Source of the DNA: UBA5314 sp040217815
GTDB lineage: Bacteria; Bacillota; Syntrophomonadia; Syntrophomonadales; Syntrophomonadaceae
DNA length: 64,000 nucleotides
Direction of reading: 5' to 3'
NCBI GenBank assembly: GCA_040217815.1
Contig: JBEHWI010000003.1
Location: forward strand, 62,001-126,000
Shown: piece by piece, positions 1 to 7,796 of the stretch
Layout of the letters: each line of letters starts with the position of its first letter
How positions within the stretch are numbered: position 1 is the first letter of the stretch
The notes under the pieces: generated by a model
Seen by the model: only the letters and a program-made list of their open reading frames with translations
What the model was told of the DNA's origin: nothing
The model's database searches: none
Made by a program: the position numbers and the translations under genes

Positions 1-295
1 GCTGACGGGAATTGACCGGGAGTCACTACCGGTCATATTGCTTGACCACCAGCCCTTTAATCTGCATGAAGCCCAGGTCCAGGGTGTGGATCTGCAAATA
101 TCCGGGCATACCCACCTCGGGCAGATGTTCCCCAATAATTTGGTTACCAGGGCTATGTACGAGTGCGACTGGGGATACCTGCGCAAAGAAAACCTGCAGG
201 TGCTGGTTTCCAGCGGCTACGGCACCTGGGGCCCCCCCATCCGCATCGGCAACCGCCCTGAAATCCTGGATATCTACATAACCTTCGCCCATTAG
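1..295 (+). CDS. Metallophosphoesterase, C-terminal part (5' truncated by window edge)
   Basis: The reading frame is open from base 2 to the TAG at 293-295, so only about the last 97 residues are present. The visible part has the late metal-binding motif of calcineurin-like phosphoesterases (SGHTHLGQMFP, a GHxH block) and the family-typical end with YGTWGPPIRIGNRPEI. The whole-protein family is usually membrane-anchored and hydrolyses phosphoester or pyrophosphate bonds with a two-metal centre (YkuE/YaeI-like proteins). The N-terminal DxH and GNHD motifs lie outside the window, so the substrate cannot be judged. It is one of the few plus-strand genes and converges with glnS. Confidence 0.8.
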   Translation, partial: LTGIDRESLPVILLDHQPFNLHEAQVQGVDLQISGHTHLGQMFPNNLVTRAMYECDWGYLRKENLQVLVSSGYGTWGPPIRIGNRPEILDIYITFAH

Positions 296-460
296 ATACT
301 ATATTCAAAAACCATCAGACATGTGAAGCGCTTTCCAGCACCAACGCAGAGGCCGCCCACGGATGGGCTAGTGCAGCGGTGCCTTGACGGCAAAAAGCTG
401 CGATTCGCTATTACCACAAGCGCAAAACTTTTGCCTTCATCAAGTCACCAGAGCGGTCCT
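296..460. other. Intergenic stretch with no recognised feature
   Basis: This is the convergent gap between the phosphoesterase stop and the hairpin repeat near glnS. I see no gene, clear terminator or RNA in it; some of it may be further degenerate repeat sequence. Confidence 0.4.
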
Positions 461-547
461 GGAAGTTAAGAGCAAGGCACGAATAAAGCCTGCGTCGGAG
501 ACGTACTTAAGTACGTAGACGAGCAGGCTTTGTGAGTAACGCAGCTA
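461..547 (-). repeat. Modular hairpin repeat, copy 1 (next to glnS stop)
   Basis: The centre is a long palindrome with arms around ACGTACTTAAGTACGT flanked by AGCCTGC and GCAGGCT. Read on the minus strand it lines up with the copy at about 27,850-27,935: CTGCGTTACTC, then CCTGCTC, ACGTACTTA, GTACG, CGCAGGC, GCCTTGCTCTT and CTTCC recur in the same order. It abuts the glnS stop codon and may also serve as a transcript 3' end. It is one of five related copies in this window. Confidence 0.65.
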
Positions 548-2323
548 TTAGCTTTCAGGGCCGGTCTGGGCTCTAGAGATCTTGGCCCAGCTGTCGCGTA
601 GCGATACGATGCGGTTGAAAACCAGCTTATCACCCTTGGTATCAATGGGATCCAGGTAGAAATAGCCCTGACGCAGGAACTGGAAGCGGCTGCCGGGCTG
701 GGCCTCTGCCAGTGCCGGCTCAACCAGGCAGTCTGTCAATGCCTCTAATGAATTCGGATTGACTTTTTGGCGGAAATCTACACCATCCTCGTCGTTATCG
801 GGCGTTTCGCTCAGGAACAGCTGATCATAAAGCCTCACCGTCGCTGTCCGGGCATGGGATCCAGATACCCAGTGGGCAGTTCCTTTTACTTTTCTTCCAC
901 TGGTGGCTCCCCCGCTCTTGGATTCGGGGTCGTAGGTGCAGCGCAGTTCGGCAATATTTCCCGCGCCATCTTTTACAACTTCCTCACAGCGAATTATATA
1001 AGCGCTCTTCAAGCGCATTTCCCCACCGGGACGCAGGCGGAAAAACTTTTTGGGGGGATCCTCCATAAAGTCTTCCTGTTCAATATAGATCGTCCGCGAA
1101 AAGGGTATCTGGCGTTTTCCCATGGCCGGATTTTCCGGATTATTCTCGGTATCCAGCCATTCCACCTGATCTTCCGGGTAGTTGGTAATGACCAGTTTCA
1201 AGGGACGTAAAACCACCATCACCCGAGAGGCTATCTCGTTCAGATCCTCCCTGATGCAGTGTTCCAGCAGCGCATAGTCAACCGTGCTGTTTCTCTTGGC
1301 AACCCCGATGCGGTCGCAGAAATCCCTGATCGCTTCAGGAGTATACCCGCGCCGGCGCAATCCGGAAATAGTCGGCATGCGCGGATCATCCCAACCGCTC
1401 ACTATCTTCTCTTCTACCAGGGCCCGCAGTTTTCTCTTGCTCATAACCGTATAACCCAGGTTCAGGCGGGCAAATTCTATCTGCTGCGGCCGGGCTTCCA
1501 CCTTGCGGGGATAGGCGCTCAATGGAAGGGCATCCAGACACCAGTCATACAGAGGACGGTGATCGGCAAATTCGAGGGTGCACACCGAATGAGTAATGTT
1601 TTCAAAGGCATCCGAAAGGGGATGGGCATAGTCGTACATCGGGTAAATACACCAATCGTCACCGGTACGGTGATGAGTTGAGCGCAGTATCCGGTATATT
1701 ACGGGGTCCCGCATATTCAAGTTGGGGGAAGCCATATCGATTTTGGCTCTTAACACCTGGCTGCCATCCTCAAATTCACCCGCTCTCATGCGCCGGAACA
1801 GATCCAGGTTTTCTTCCACAGAACGCTTGCGGTAGGGGCTTTCCTTGCCCGGTTCAGTCAGAGTTCCGCGAAAATCCTTGATCTGCTGAGCGCTCAAATC
1901 GCATACGTAGGCTTTACCGTATTTTATAAGCTCCTCGGCATAGAGGTAGAGTGCTTCAAAATAGTCGGAGGCAAAAAACAGGCGATCATCCCAATCAAAA
2001 CCGAGCCAGCGGACATCTTCCTGAATGGAGTCGACAAACTCCACCTCTTCCTTGCTGGGATTGGTGTCATCAAAACGTAGATTTGTCAGCCCGCCATTGG
2101 CTGCTGCCAGGCTAAAATTCAGGCAGATCGACTTGGCATGTCCTATATGCAGATATCCGTTGGGCTCGGGCGGAAAGCGGGTATGCACTTTGCCGCCATT
2201 CTTGCCCTCCAGCTTATCCTGATCAATGATATTTTGTATAAAATTCACCGGCTTTTGGATCTCCTTAAGCCCGGCGTCTGTTTGTGTCTGTTCTTTTTTA
2301 ACTTCTTCTTCATCTTTGGCCAT
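548..2323 (-). CDS. glnS: Glutaminyl-tRNA synthetase
   Basis: This class I aminoacyl-tRNA synthetase charges tRNA-Gln with glutamine in the cytoplasm. The 591-residue product has the HIGH signature (HIGHAKS, residues 59-65) after FPPEPNGYL, and the KMSKS-type loop appears as VMSKRKL. The typical GlnRS segments RFDDTNP and DPVIYRI are also present, followed by the C-terminal anticodon-binding beta-barrels. Length fits the family with a roughly 25-residue charged N-terminal extension. The ATG at 2323 has a good upstream AGGAGG. Having GlnRS is not universal in Firmicutes, many of which use GatCAB; whether this genome also has gatCAB cannot be told here. Confidence 0.96.
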   Translation of the reverse strand: MAKDEEEVKKEQTQTDAGLKEIQKPVNFIQNIIDQDKLEGKNGGKVHTRFPPEPNGYLHIGHAKSICLNFSLAAANGGLTNLRFDDTNPSKEEVEFVDSIQEDVRWLGFDWDDRLFFASDYFEALYLYAEELIKYGKAYVCDLSAQQIKDFRGTLTEPGKESPYRKRSVEENLDLFRRMRAGEFEDGSQVLRAKIDMASPNLNMRDPVIYRILRSTHHRTGDDWCIYPMYDYAHPLSDAFENITHSVCTLEFADHRPLYDWCLDALPLSAYPRKVEARPQQIEFARLNLGYTVMSKRKLRALVEEKIVSGWDDPRMPTISGLRRRGYTPEAIRDFCDRIGVAKRNSTVDYALLEHCIREDLNEIASRVMVVLRPLKLVITNYPEDQVEWLDTENNPENPAMGKRQIPFSRTIYIEQEDFMEDPPKKFFRLRPGGEMRLKSAYIIRCEEVVKDGAGNIAELRCTYDPESKSGGATSGRKVKGTAHWVSGSHARTATVRLYDQLFLSETPDNDEDGVDFRQKVNPNSLEALTDCLVEPALAEAQPGSRFQFLRQGYFYLDPIDTKGDKLVFNRIVSLRDSWAKISRAQTGPES

Positions 2324-2349
2324 GAATGATTTTCCTCCTTAGTATAGCT

Positions 2350-2368
2350 CTGCTAAATAGTTTAGCAG
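2350..2368. promoter_or_regulatory. Perfect 8-bp palindrome in the glnS upstream region
   Basis: CTGCTAAA and TTTAGCAG are separated by 3 bases, about 30 bases upstream of the glnS start and between it and the upstream thioredoxin-like gene. There is no T-run, so it is not an obvious terminator. It could be an operator or an RNA hairpin. No T-box motif was seen here. Confidence 0.3.
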
Positions 2369-2427
2369 TTATCCGGCAAAATTATAATTATTTCCTCATA
2401 TAAGGCATCGGTTTTTTGACCTTTTTA

Positions 2428-2961
2428 TCAAATGCTCTGCAGCCGGGCTTCTATTTGTTTAATGCTGCTGCTTCCCCGCCAGCCGACAAATGATTCCTGC
2501 AGCTGTCCCTTGCCATCAAATATGAAATCGTTTGGAATAGCTTGAGCTTTGTATTTCTGAGAGACGCGCCCCTGACTGTCTAAAACCACCTGCCCGATTA
2601 TACTATTCTTGCTGACAAATTTGCTCATCTCTTCCCGGCGATCACTGCTCACGATAAGCAGTTCAAAATTATATTTCTGCCGCCAATCATTGATATAGGG
2701 CTGCAACTGCAGCACCTCTTGAACACAAGCCGGTCATCCGGTGGAGAAGAATACCATCAACACCCTTTTGCCTGAAAAATCATCAGGAAATTTGATATCT
2801 TTTCCGGAAAGATCGGATAGAACAAAGGCCGTATCGTTTGCACCGACCTGGTTTTTCGTAGGAGCAGGTACTTCAGGTTTTGTCTGGGAGATACATCCCC
2901 ATAACATACTGGCGGCAGTCAGCAGACACAAAAGAACCATCCATCGTGTTACCTGTCGCAC
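2428..2961 (-). CDS. TlpA/thioredoxin-like lipoprotein with selenocysteine (UGA-encoded UxxC)
   Basis: The frame runs 177 codons if the UGA at 2736-2734 (codon 76) is read as selenocysteine. The N-terminus is a lipoprotein signal (hydrophobic stretch, lipobox ending WGC near residue 23), so the protein is probably tethered outside the membrane. Downstream is a thioredoxin-like domain: VLMVFFSTG, then the active site U-P-A-C where family members have CxxC, then a fold ending with QAIPNDFIFDGKGQL, which matches the cis-Pro region and following strands of TlpA/AhpC-TSA proteins. The UGA falls exactly on the catalytic N-terminal Cys of the redox motif, and both flanks keep the family pattern, so a selenoprotein is much more likely than a pseudogene. 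It sits beside msrAB, suggesting thiol or peroxide repair. Confidence 0.85.
2698..2736 (-). promoter_or_regulatory. Putative bacterial SECIS element following the UGA
   Basis: Starting 18 nt after the UGA, the minus strand reads GTGCTGCAGTTGCAGCCC. This can fold into a short stem (GCTG/CAGC, extended by flanking pairs) whose apical loop contains GU. Bacterial SECIS hairpins bound by SelB lie at about this distance and need such a loop. The fold was judged by eye only. Confidence 0.4.
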
Positions 2962-3131
2962 ATTTATCCCTCCCGGTTATCCTTAAGCATCCCAGCAATT
3001 TTGGCTGGCTCAATTATACCACGCCATTGGCTGGATCTCCCTTTTCCCGCTTTGACAGCACTATGTATACAAAATTATGTCTAATGGAAAAAGACCTTTA
3101 ACCGGACCTTAGGAGGGCGTGGTGAAGAAGC

Positions 3132-4094
3132 CTATTCTTCAAACAAAACCCGGTACCCGCCATACCCTTCCTTTTCCAAATCCTCTTTGGGAATGAAACG
3201 CAAGGCAGCCGAATTAATGCAATATCTCAAGCCATGCAGCCCCGGCCCGTCGTTAAAGACATGGCCCAGGTGGCAGTCGGCATCACGGCTGCGAACTTCC
3301 GTTCTTACCATGCCATGACTGTAGTCGATGCTTTCAACCACTTCCTGTTCGGCAATAGGTCGGGTAAAACTGGGCCACCCGCAGCCGGAGTCGAATTTAT
3401 CCCGCGATGAAAATAGTGGCACCCCTGACACGATGTCAACATAGATACCCTCTCGTCGGTTGTTCCAATAGGGATTGTCAAAGGGGGGCTCCGTACCCCG
3501 CCGCTGGGTAACTTCATACTGAATGGGGCTCAGCTTTTGCACCGCTTCGCTGGGAAAATTCCTTCCCTTCCAGTGCTGCTTGATAAACTGGTCCCTTCCT
3601 GAGGCCTCTCTGTACATAGAATAATGCGCAGCACTTTTCTTATGGTAATCCTGGTGCCCCTCTTCCGCTTCGTAAAAATTGCCAGCCGGTACTATTTGGG
3701 TTGCAATCGGCCGATTGAAGATGCCGCTTTCCTCTAATTCCCGCTTTGATTTTTGGGCTTCTTTATGCTGTCTTTCATCATGGTAAAAAATAGCCGTGCG
3801 GTAGGAATCTCCACGATCATAAAACTGCCCGCCCGGATCGGTAGGATCGATCTGCTGCCAGAAGGTCTCCAGCAGGCGGCGGTAGGAAATCAGATCCGGG
3901 TCGTAGGTGATCTGAATGGCTTCGGCATGTCCTGTATTACCGCCGCATACATCATGATAGCTCGGATTTTCCTTTTTCCCTCCGGTGTAACCAGAAACCA
4001 CTTTTACAACCCCGGTCAGGTTCTCAAACGGACCCACCATGCACCAAAAGCATCCCCCGGCAAAGGTTGCCTTCTGCAATTTATCAGAATCCAT
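3132..4094 (-). CDS. msrAB: Bifunctional peptide methionine sulfoxide reductase MsrA-MsrB
   Basis: The protein reduces both epimers of methionine sulfoxide in oxidised proteins. The N-terminal MsrA domain (about residues 5-165) has the catalytic GGCFWC at 13-18 and GHAEAIQITYDP. The C-terminal MsrB domain (about 180-320) has CGWPSF, the zinc-binding DADCHLGHVF region and RYCINSAALRF with the catalytic Cys. Both active-site residues are ordinary cysteines, so unlike its neighbour this enzyme is not a selenoprotein here. Total length of 320 matches known fused enzymes. No signal peptide is seen, so it should be cytoplasmic. The preceding thioredoxin-like lipoprotein and TrxB further along could supply reductant, but that link is inferred. 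Confidence 0.95.
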   Translation of the reverse strand: MDSDKLQKATFAGGCFWCMVGPFENLTGVVKVVSGYTGGKKENPSYHDVCGGNTGHAEAIQITYDPDLISYRRLLETFWQQIDPTDPGGQFYDRGDSYRTAIFYHDERQHKEAQKSKRELEESGIFNRPIATQIVPAGNFYEAEEGHQDYHKKSAAHYSMYREASGRDQFIKQHWKGRNFPSEAVQKLSPIQYEVTQRRGTEPPFDNPYWNNRREGIYVDIVSGVPLFSSRDKFDSGCGWPSFTRPIAEQEVVESIDYSHGMVRTEVRSRDADCHLGHVFNDGPGLHGLRYCINSAALRFIPKEDLEKEGYGGYRVLFEE

Positions 4095-4244
4095 ATGAAT
4101 CCTCCCGCATACCGCCCAGCTTGGGCAATTTTTTATAAGATAGGGTAAATCCTATAGATTTATACATAAGGTGAGGGACGCTCCTAAACATTTAAGCAGC
4201 GCCCCTTGTTGTCAATGATAGATGTAATTGTTAGAAGATTGATT

Positions 4245-5735
4245 TTATAGAGTCTTGGCCATATTGATAAGGCGTTCGGCCATTTGGGCCATTTCCATGA
4301 CCGAAGCGGTAACTTCCTGAGTTGCAGCCGCCTGTTCCTGGCTCTGTTTTACGGTGTTCTCCGAAGCCTGAACCGCTCCATGTACGGTTGCATCTATTTC
4401 TTTGATCAATTTTCCAATCTCATCTGCTGTCTGTTTCGACTCATCGGAAAGCTTGCGGATTTCCTCGGCCACTACTCCAAAACCGCGCCCGTGCTCACCA
4501 GCCCGGGCCGCTTCAATGGCGGCGTTTAAGCCCAGCATCTTGGTCTGATCGGCCACGCTCTTGGTAAAACCGACGATTTCACTTATATTGGCGGCGTTTT
4601 CCCGGACGGCACCGATAAGGTCAGCCAGTTTTCCTTCGGTAATGGTGATTTCACCAGCCGACCCGGCGATTTCCTGCATAACACTGGCCACTTCAGAAGT
4701 GCTGGCGTTCAACTTGTTGGCCATATCCAGCAAATCACGGGCCAGGTTGCGGGGTATGGTTATGCCGAAGGTTCCCTCAATATCACCGGTTTCCTCATCG
4801 AATAGGGGTATGCTTATCATCCTTATGTTGCCGAGCGATTTGGTTGTCAGATCAATCTGAACCCGCTTCTTCTGCTCGATAGTCATCACCGCCGTCTTGA
4901 CCCCTTTTACCGGATCGCCAACTGTTACATCAACGCCAAAATTATCGGAACTCATTGCGGCAACACATTTCTCCAGGTCACTAGCCCCCACCCAGGCACC
5001 GGCTGGCTGCGAGTCGATTATGATTGGAGCAAAAATATCAAAAGCCTTGATTACCGGGTGTAAACGGGGAGCAAAAACTCCATAAGTGCCCACCACCGCA
5101 AGACTTTCATCGTCATCTTCGAAAATCGGTACCACCCAGATGTTTAGAGTGGTTCCATAGACATTCTTGGGTATGGTTTCGGAAACCGGCTGGCGGGTTT
5201 GGATGCAGCGCTGTACTCTCCCGCCCTGGACCAGCGGCTGGCCAACGGCTATTCCCGCCAGGCTGAAATTGTGGTTGTTTACAAAATCATATTTTTGGGT
5301 GTCGGATGTAAAATAGATTACACCATCTTTTCCGTAGGTCTTGGTCAAAAAGGCGGCAGAAGTTCTGAAGGCATCTTTTTTGCTGCGGGCCTTTTTTAAC
5401 ACCCGCTCGTGGCCTTCAACAAAAGTCATCATCACATTGGCAATATTTGAATCGATAAGGGTGCTGGCAGCCGATTTGAGCTTTACTACCTGCTCCTTGA
5501 CCTTTTCACTTCCAGTGGCTTCGATAATAACCTCCAATCCCGGCTGCTTGAGAAGCGTTTCCAGATCTTGGAATGTCGGCACCTGCAGCTCCCGCGCCAG
5601 CTTCATTCCAGGTGCGTCCTGGTTTACATCGCAAAGGCCCAATACCTTAAACTCATCAATCCCGCTGAAGGCGCTCAATACTGTACTTCCGCCTTTACCC
5701 CCGCCAACAATCACTATACTTGTCATAATTTCCAT
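4245..5735 (-). CDS. Soluble chemoreceptor-like protein: Rossmann NAD(P)-binding domain + sensor region + MCP signalling domain
   Basis: The 496-residue protein has no transmembrane segment. Residues 6-115 look like a dinucleotide-binding Rossmann fold, with strand TSIVIV, glycine motif GGGKGGS (11-17), an acidic end of strand 2 (CDVN) and EATGSE after strand 4. This resembles dehydrogenases of the dihydrodipicolinate reductase or homoserine dehydrogenase type. Residues 120-330 are probably one or two PAS-like sensor modules. Residues 335-496 are a short methyl-accepting-type coiled coil with the conserved hairpin tip (LGLNAAIEAARAGEHGRGF, VVAEEIRKLS). The combination suggests a cytoplasmic receptor reading NAD(P)(H) or another metabolite and signalling to CheA/CheW. 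No chemotaxis genes are nearby. Start choice (5735 or the ATG nine bases in) is uncertain. Confidence 0.85.
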   Translation of the reverse strand: MEIMTSIVIVGGGKGGSTVLSAFSGIDEFKVLGLCDVNQDAPGMKLARELQVPTFQDLETLLKQPGLEVIIEATGSEKVKEQVVKLKSAASTLIDSNIANVMMTFVEGHERVLKKARSKKDAFRTSAAFLTKTYGKDGVIYFTSDTQKYDFVNNHNFSLAGIAVGQPLVQGGRVQRCIQTRQPVSETIPKNVYGTTLNIWVVPIFEDDDESLAVVGTYGVFAPRLHPVIKAFDIFAPIIIDSQPAGAWVGASDLEKCVAAMSSDNFGVDVTVGDPVKGVKTAVMTIEQKKRVQIDLTTKSLGNIRMISIPLFDEETGDIEGTFGITIPRNLARDLLDMANKLNASTSEVASVMQEIAGSAGEITITEGKLADLIGAVRENAANISEIVGFTKSVADQTKMLGLNAAIEAARAGEHGRGFGVVAEEIRKLSDESKQTADEIGKLIKEIDATVHGAVQASENTVKQSQEQAAATQEVTASVMEMAQMAERLINMAKTL

Positions 5736-5796
5736 TCCCCCTCCTACTTCGCTATGCTTTCGACAAGTATGTTGTTATTCCTTCCGTTTGTGCCAT

Positions 5797-6276
5797 TTAA
5801 TGATGGTAGGGTTCATTCTTTAATATCTTAAAACCACGATAAAGTTGTTCGGTTAATAAGAGAACCGCCATCTGGTGAGGGAGGGTCAAGCGCGATAATG
5901 AAAGGGCAACATCCGCCCGCGCCTTGACCCGGCCAGCCACCCCGTGGGCAGACCCGATCAGAAAATTAATTCTTTTATATGGTGATTGGTTCCAGACGTT
6001 AATATAGTGAGCCAGCACTGGAGAGTCAATTTCCCGTCCTTGAACATCTAAGAGGACCAGGTAATCATCCCGGTTAAACAAAGCTAAAATGCGATCGGCT
6101 TCTTTGTCAAGGACCTTCTCTACATCTTTATCTCCCGCTTTGGGGCTGAGCTTTTCCTCCAAGCCATCCAGCAATTCTATACGGTTGTATGCTGTAAGGC
6201 GTTTGAGGTATTCCCTGCTGCCTTGTTGATAAAAGGGCTCTCTAAGTTTGCCCACGCTAATAATGCGGTAGATCAA
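5797..6276 (-). CDS. rlmH: 23S rRNA pseudouridine(1915) N3-methyltransferase RlmH
   Basis: RlmH methylates pseudouridine 1915 in helix 69 of 23S rRNA, using S-adenosylmethionine in a SPOUT-fold dimer. The 159-residue length is exactly that of the family. Recognisable blocks are the start (IISVGKLREPFY), LLDVQGREIDSP, the glycine-rich knot region (FLIGSAHGV) and the C-terminal LSRLTLPHQMAVLLLTEQLYR, with the final KNEPYHH typical of RlmH. In Firmicutes it is often near the htrA/yycJ region, and here htrA lies immediately upstream in transcription order, which fits that known neighbourhood. Confidence 0.97.
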   Translation of the reverse strand: MIYRIISVGKLREPFYQQGSREYLKRLTAYNRIELLDGLEEKLSPKAGDKDVEKVLDKEADRILALFNRDDYLVLLDVQGREIDSPVLAHYINVWNQSPYKRINFLIGSAHGVAGRVKARADVALSLSRLTLPHQMAVLLLTEQLYRGFKILKNEPYHH

Positions 6277-6374
6277 AAGTTACTCCTTTTTACTCCAAAT
6301 CCAGCGGGCATATTTAATGTTAAGATTATACTTCTTTGTGGGCGTTTCAGCTTCCTGCCCAATATCAAAATTTT

Positions 6375-6393
6375 GGGGCGGCTCTGCCGCCCC
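6375..6393 (-). terminator. GC-rich hairpin between htrA and rlmH
   Basis: GGGGCGG and CCGCCCC pair around a 5-base loop, 30 bases after the htrA stop on the minus strand. The following tail (AAAATTTTG) is only partly U-rich, so it may be a weak terminator or an attenuator ahead of rlmH. Confidence 0.5.
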
Positions 6394-6422
6394 GATAGAA
6401 TCAAGGGGTAAAGTCTTTTTTG

Positions 6423-7487
6423 TTAACCGCCCAGGGTAATGCTGACATCGCGCAGTTCTGCGGCTGGTTGGCCACGCTCCGGCAGCCGGATTATAGTCGC
6501 CACTACGTTTTGCCCGATGTGGCTGGCCAGAATCTTTTCCTGCAATTCACTGCTGGTCTTAACCGCCTCCCCGTTTAGAGCGCATATGATATCATAGGTT
6601 TTTAACCCAGCCTTTCCCGCCGGCCCCCCGGCTGTTGGCTCAATCACCACACCATAATCCCGGGGCAGGTTAAAATAGCTGGCTTGATTGGTATTGATCT
6701 CGCCCAGAATGCGGATTCCCATTATAGGTCGGCTCACTTGGCCCTTGCTTTGTAGTTCCTGCACCACCTGTTTAACCTGATTGGAGGGAATGGAGAACCC
6801 CATCCCTTCAAAACCCTGGGCGGCAATCTTTACCGTATTTATTCCCACCACCTGCCCGTTGAGGTCAACCAGGGCGCCACCGCTGTTGCCTGGATTGATG
6901 GCGGCGTCGGTTTGGATAAGGCGGTTGGAAAACCCCTCCTCACTGCTCAACAGGCGGTTAAGTCCACTGATCACTCCGGCGGTTACTGAACGGGCAAACT
7001 GCAAACCCAACGGGTTGCCAATGGCGATAACCTGCTGCCCTACCAGCAATCCATCGGAATCACCCAGGGCAGCCGGATTGAGCGAAGAATCGGATTCAAT
7101 TTTAACCAGAGCCAGGTCGGTGCGGGGATCGGCCCCCACCAGCCGGGCTTCCCGCTGGCGTCCGTCGGCCAGGGTAATTATTAATTTCTCGGCTCCTTCA
7201 ACAACATGGTAGTTGGTTACTATGTGTCCGTCTTTGTCAACGATGACTCCTGAGCCGCTGCTTTCCTGCCGGGTTTGGTCAGCCAGGCTGCCGTTTAAAT
7301 TGCTTATCCCCACAATTGAGGGGCTAACCCGGGCCGCAACTTCACTAATCGAGCCCGGAGTACCTGAATTCGGATTGGTTAAGGAAGGCCGCAGGTTGAC
7401 CCTGGGAATTACTATTGAAAACAGCGCCATTCCTATAGTGATCAGAACCATCAATACCAGGCCCGATTTCATAACTTTTTGTTTCAT
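6423..7487 (-). CDS. htrA: HtrA/DegP-type membrane-anchored serine protease with PDZ domain
   Basis: This is an envelope quality-control protease that degrades misfolded secreted proteins. An N-terminal membrane anchor (about residues 9-30) is followed by a trypsin-like domain. Numbering from the upstream GTG, the triad is His96 (TNYHVV), Asp126 (RTDLALV) and Ser204 (GNSGGALVD). One PDZ domain follows (about 250-345, with the carboxylate loop near NLPRDYGVVI). The chosen ATG start at 7487 lies six bases after AGGAGG; the in-frame GTG six bases earlier would overlap that site. Length fits the YyxA/HtrC group, which in Bacillus also sits upstream of rlmH. Confidence 0.95.
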   Translation of the reverse strand: MKQKVMKSGLVLMVLITIGMALFSIVIPRVNLRPSLTNPNSGTPGSISEVAARVSPSIVGISNLNGSLADQTRQESSGSGVIVDKDGHIVTNYHVVEGAEKLIITLADGRQREARLVGADPRTDLALVKIESDSSLNPAALGDSDGLLVGQQVIAIGNPLGLQFARSVTAGVISGLNRLLSSEEGFSNRLIQTDAAINPGNSGGALVDLNGQVVGINTVKIAAQGFEGMGFSIPSNQVKQVVQELQSKGQVSRPIMGIRILGEINTNQASYFNLPRDYGVVIEPTAGGPAGKAGLKTYDIICALNGEAVKTSSELQEKILASHIGQNVVATIIRLPERGQPAAELRDVSITLGG

Positions 7488-7569
7488 ATACACCCTCCTT
7501 TAGCCATATTCTCTACCCATAGCCAGATAATATGCTGGCAGAGCCTGCCATAGGTAGTGTACACAAAAT

Positions 7570-7765
7570 AAGGAAGCCTAATGGCTTCCTTCAGACCGTC
7601 GACAAAAGCGAATATCTGCGTCATTGTAAAAAGCCCGCTCAATCAACGTACTCTTGTACGCCTCAATCGCGGGCTTTTTTACATTCCTTAATCTTCGCTT
7701 CCGTCGCTCGCTCTGGCAGCTTGACGACTTTGTCGACAAGCTGAAGGAAGCCTAGTGGCTTCCTT
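7570..7765. repeat. Modular hairpin repeat, copy 2, flanked by a duplicated terminator
   Basis: A 152-bp unit (7592-7743) has inverted ends beginning CAG and sharing GTCGACAAA. It contains a large central palindrome (7625-7684; arms with AAGCCCGC, CAATC, CGTAC and the reverse GTACG, CAATCGCGGGCTT). It is bounded on both sides by 22-bp copies of one hairpin (7570-7591 and 7744-7765; arms AAGGAAGCC and GGCTTCCTT) that differ at a single base. The copy nearer htrA is followed by TTATTTTG on the minus strand and looks like the original murA terminator; the second copy looks like a duplication made on insertion. Confidence 0.75.
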
Positions 7766-7796
7766 ATACATATGCATATATTTTGTTGGATTGAGC

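Noticed and set aside
2324..2427. T-box leader for glnS
   Set aside because: No T-box sequence or specifier hairpin found; only a short palindrome is present.
2428..2961. Reading the thioredoxin-like gene as a pseudogene split by a nonsense mutation
   Set aside because: The UGA lies exactly on the catalytic Cys position, the other Cys and both flanks are intact, and Sec machinery is present.
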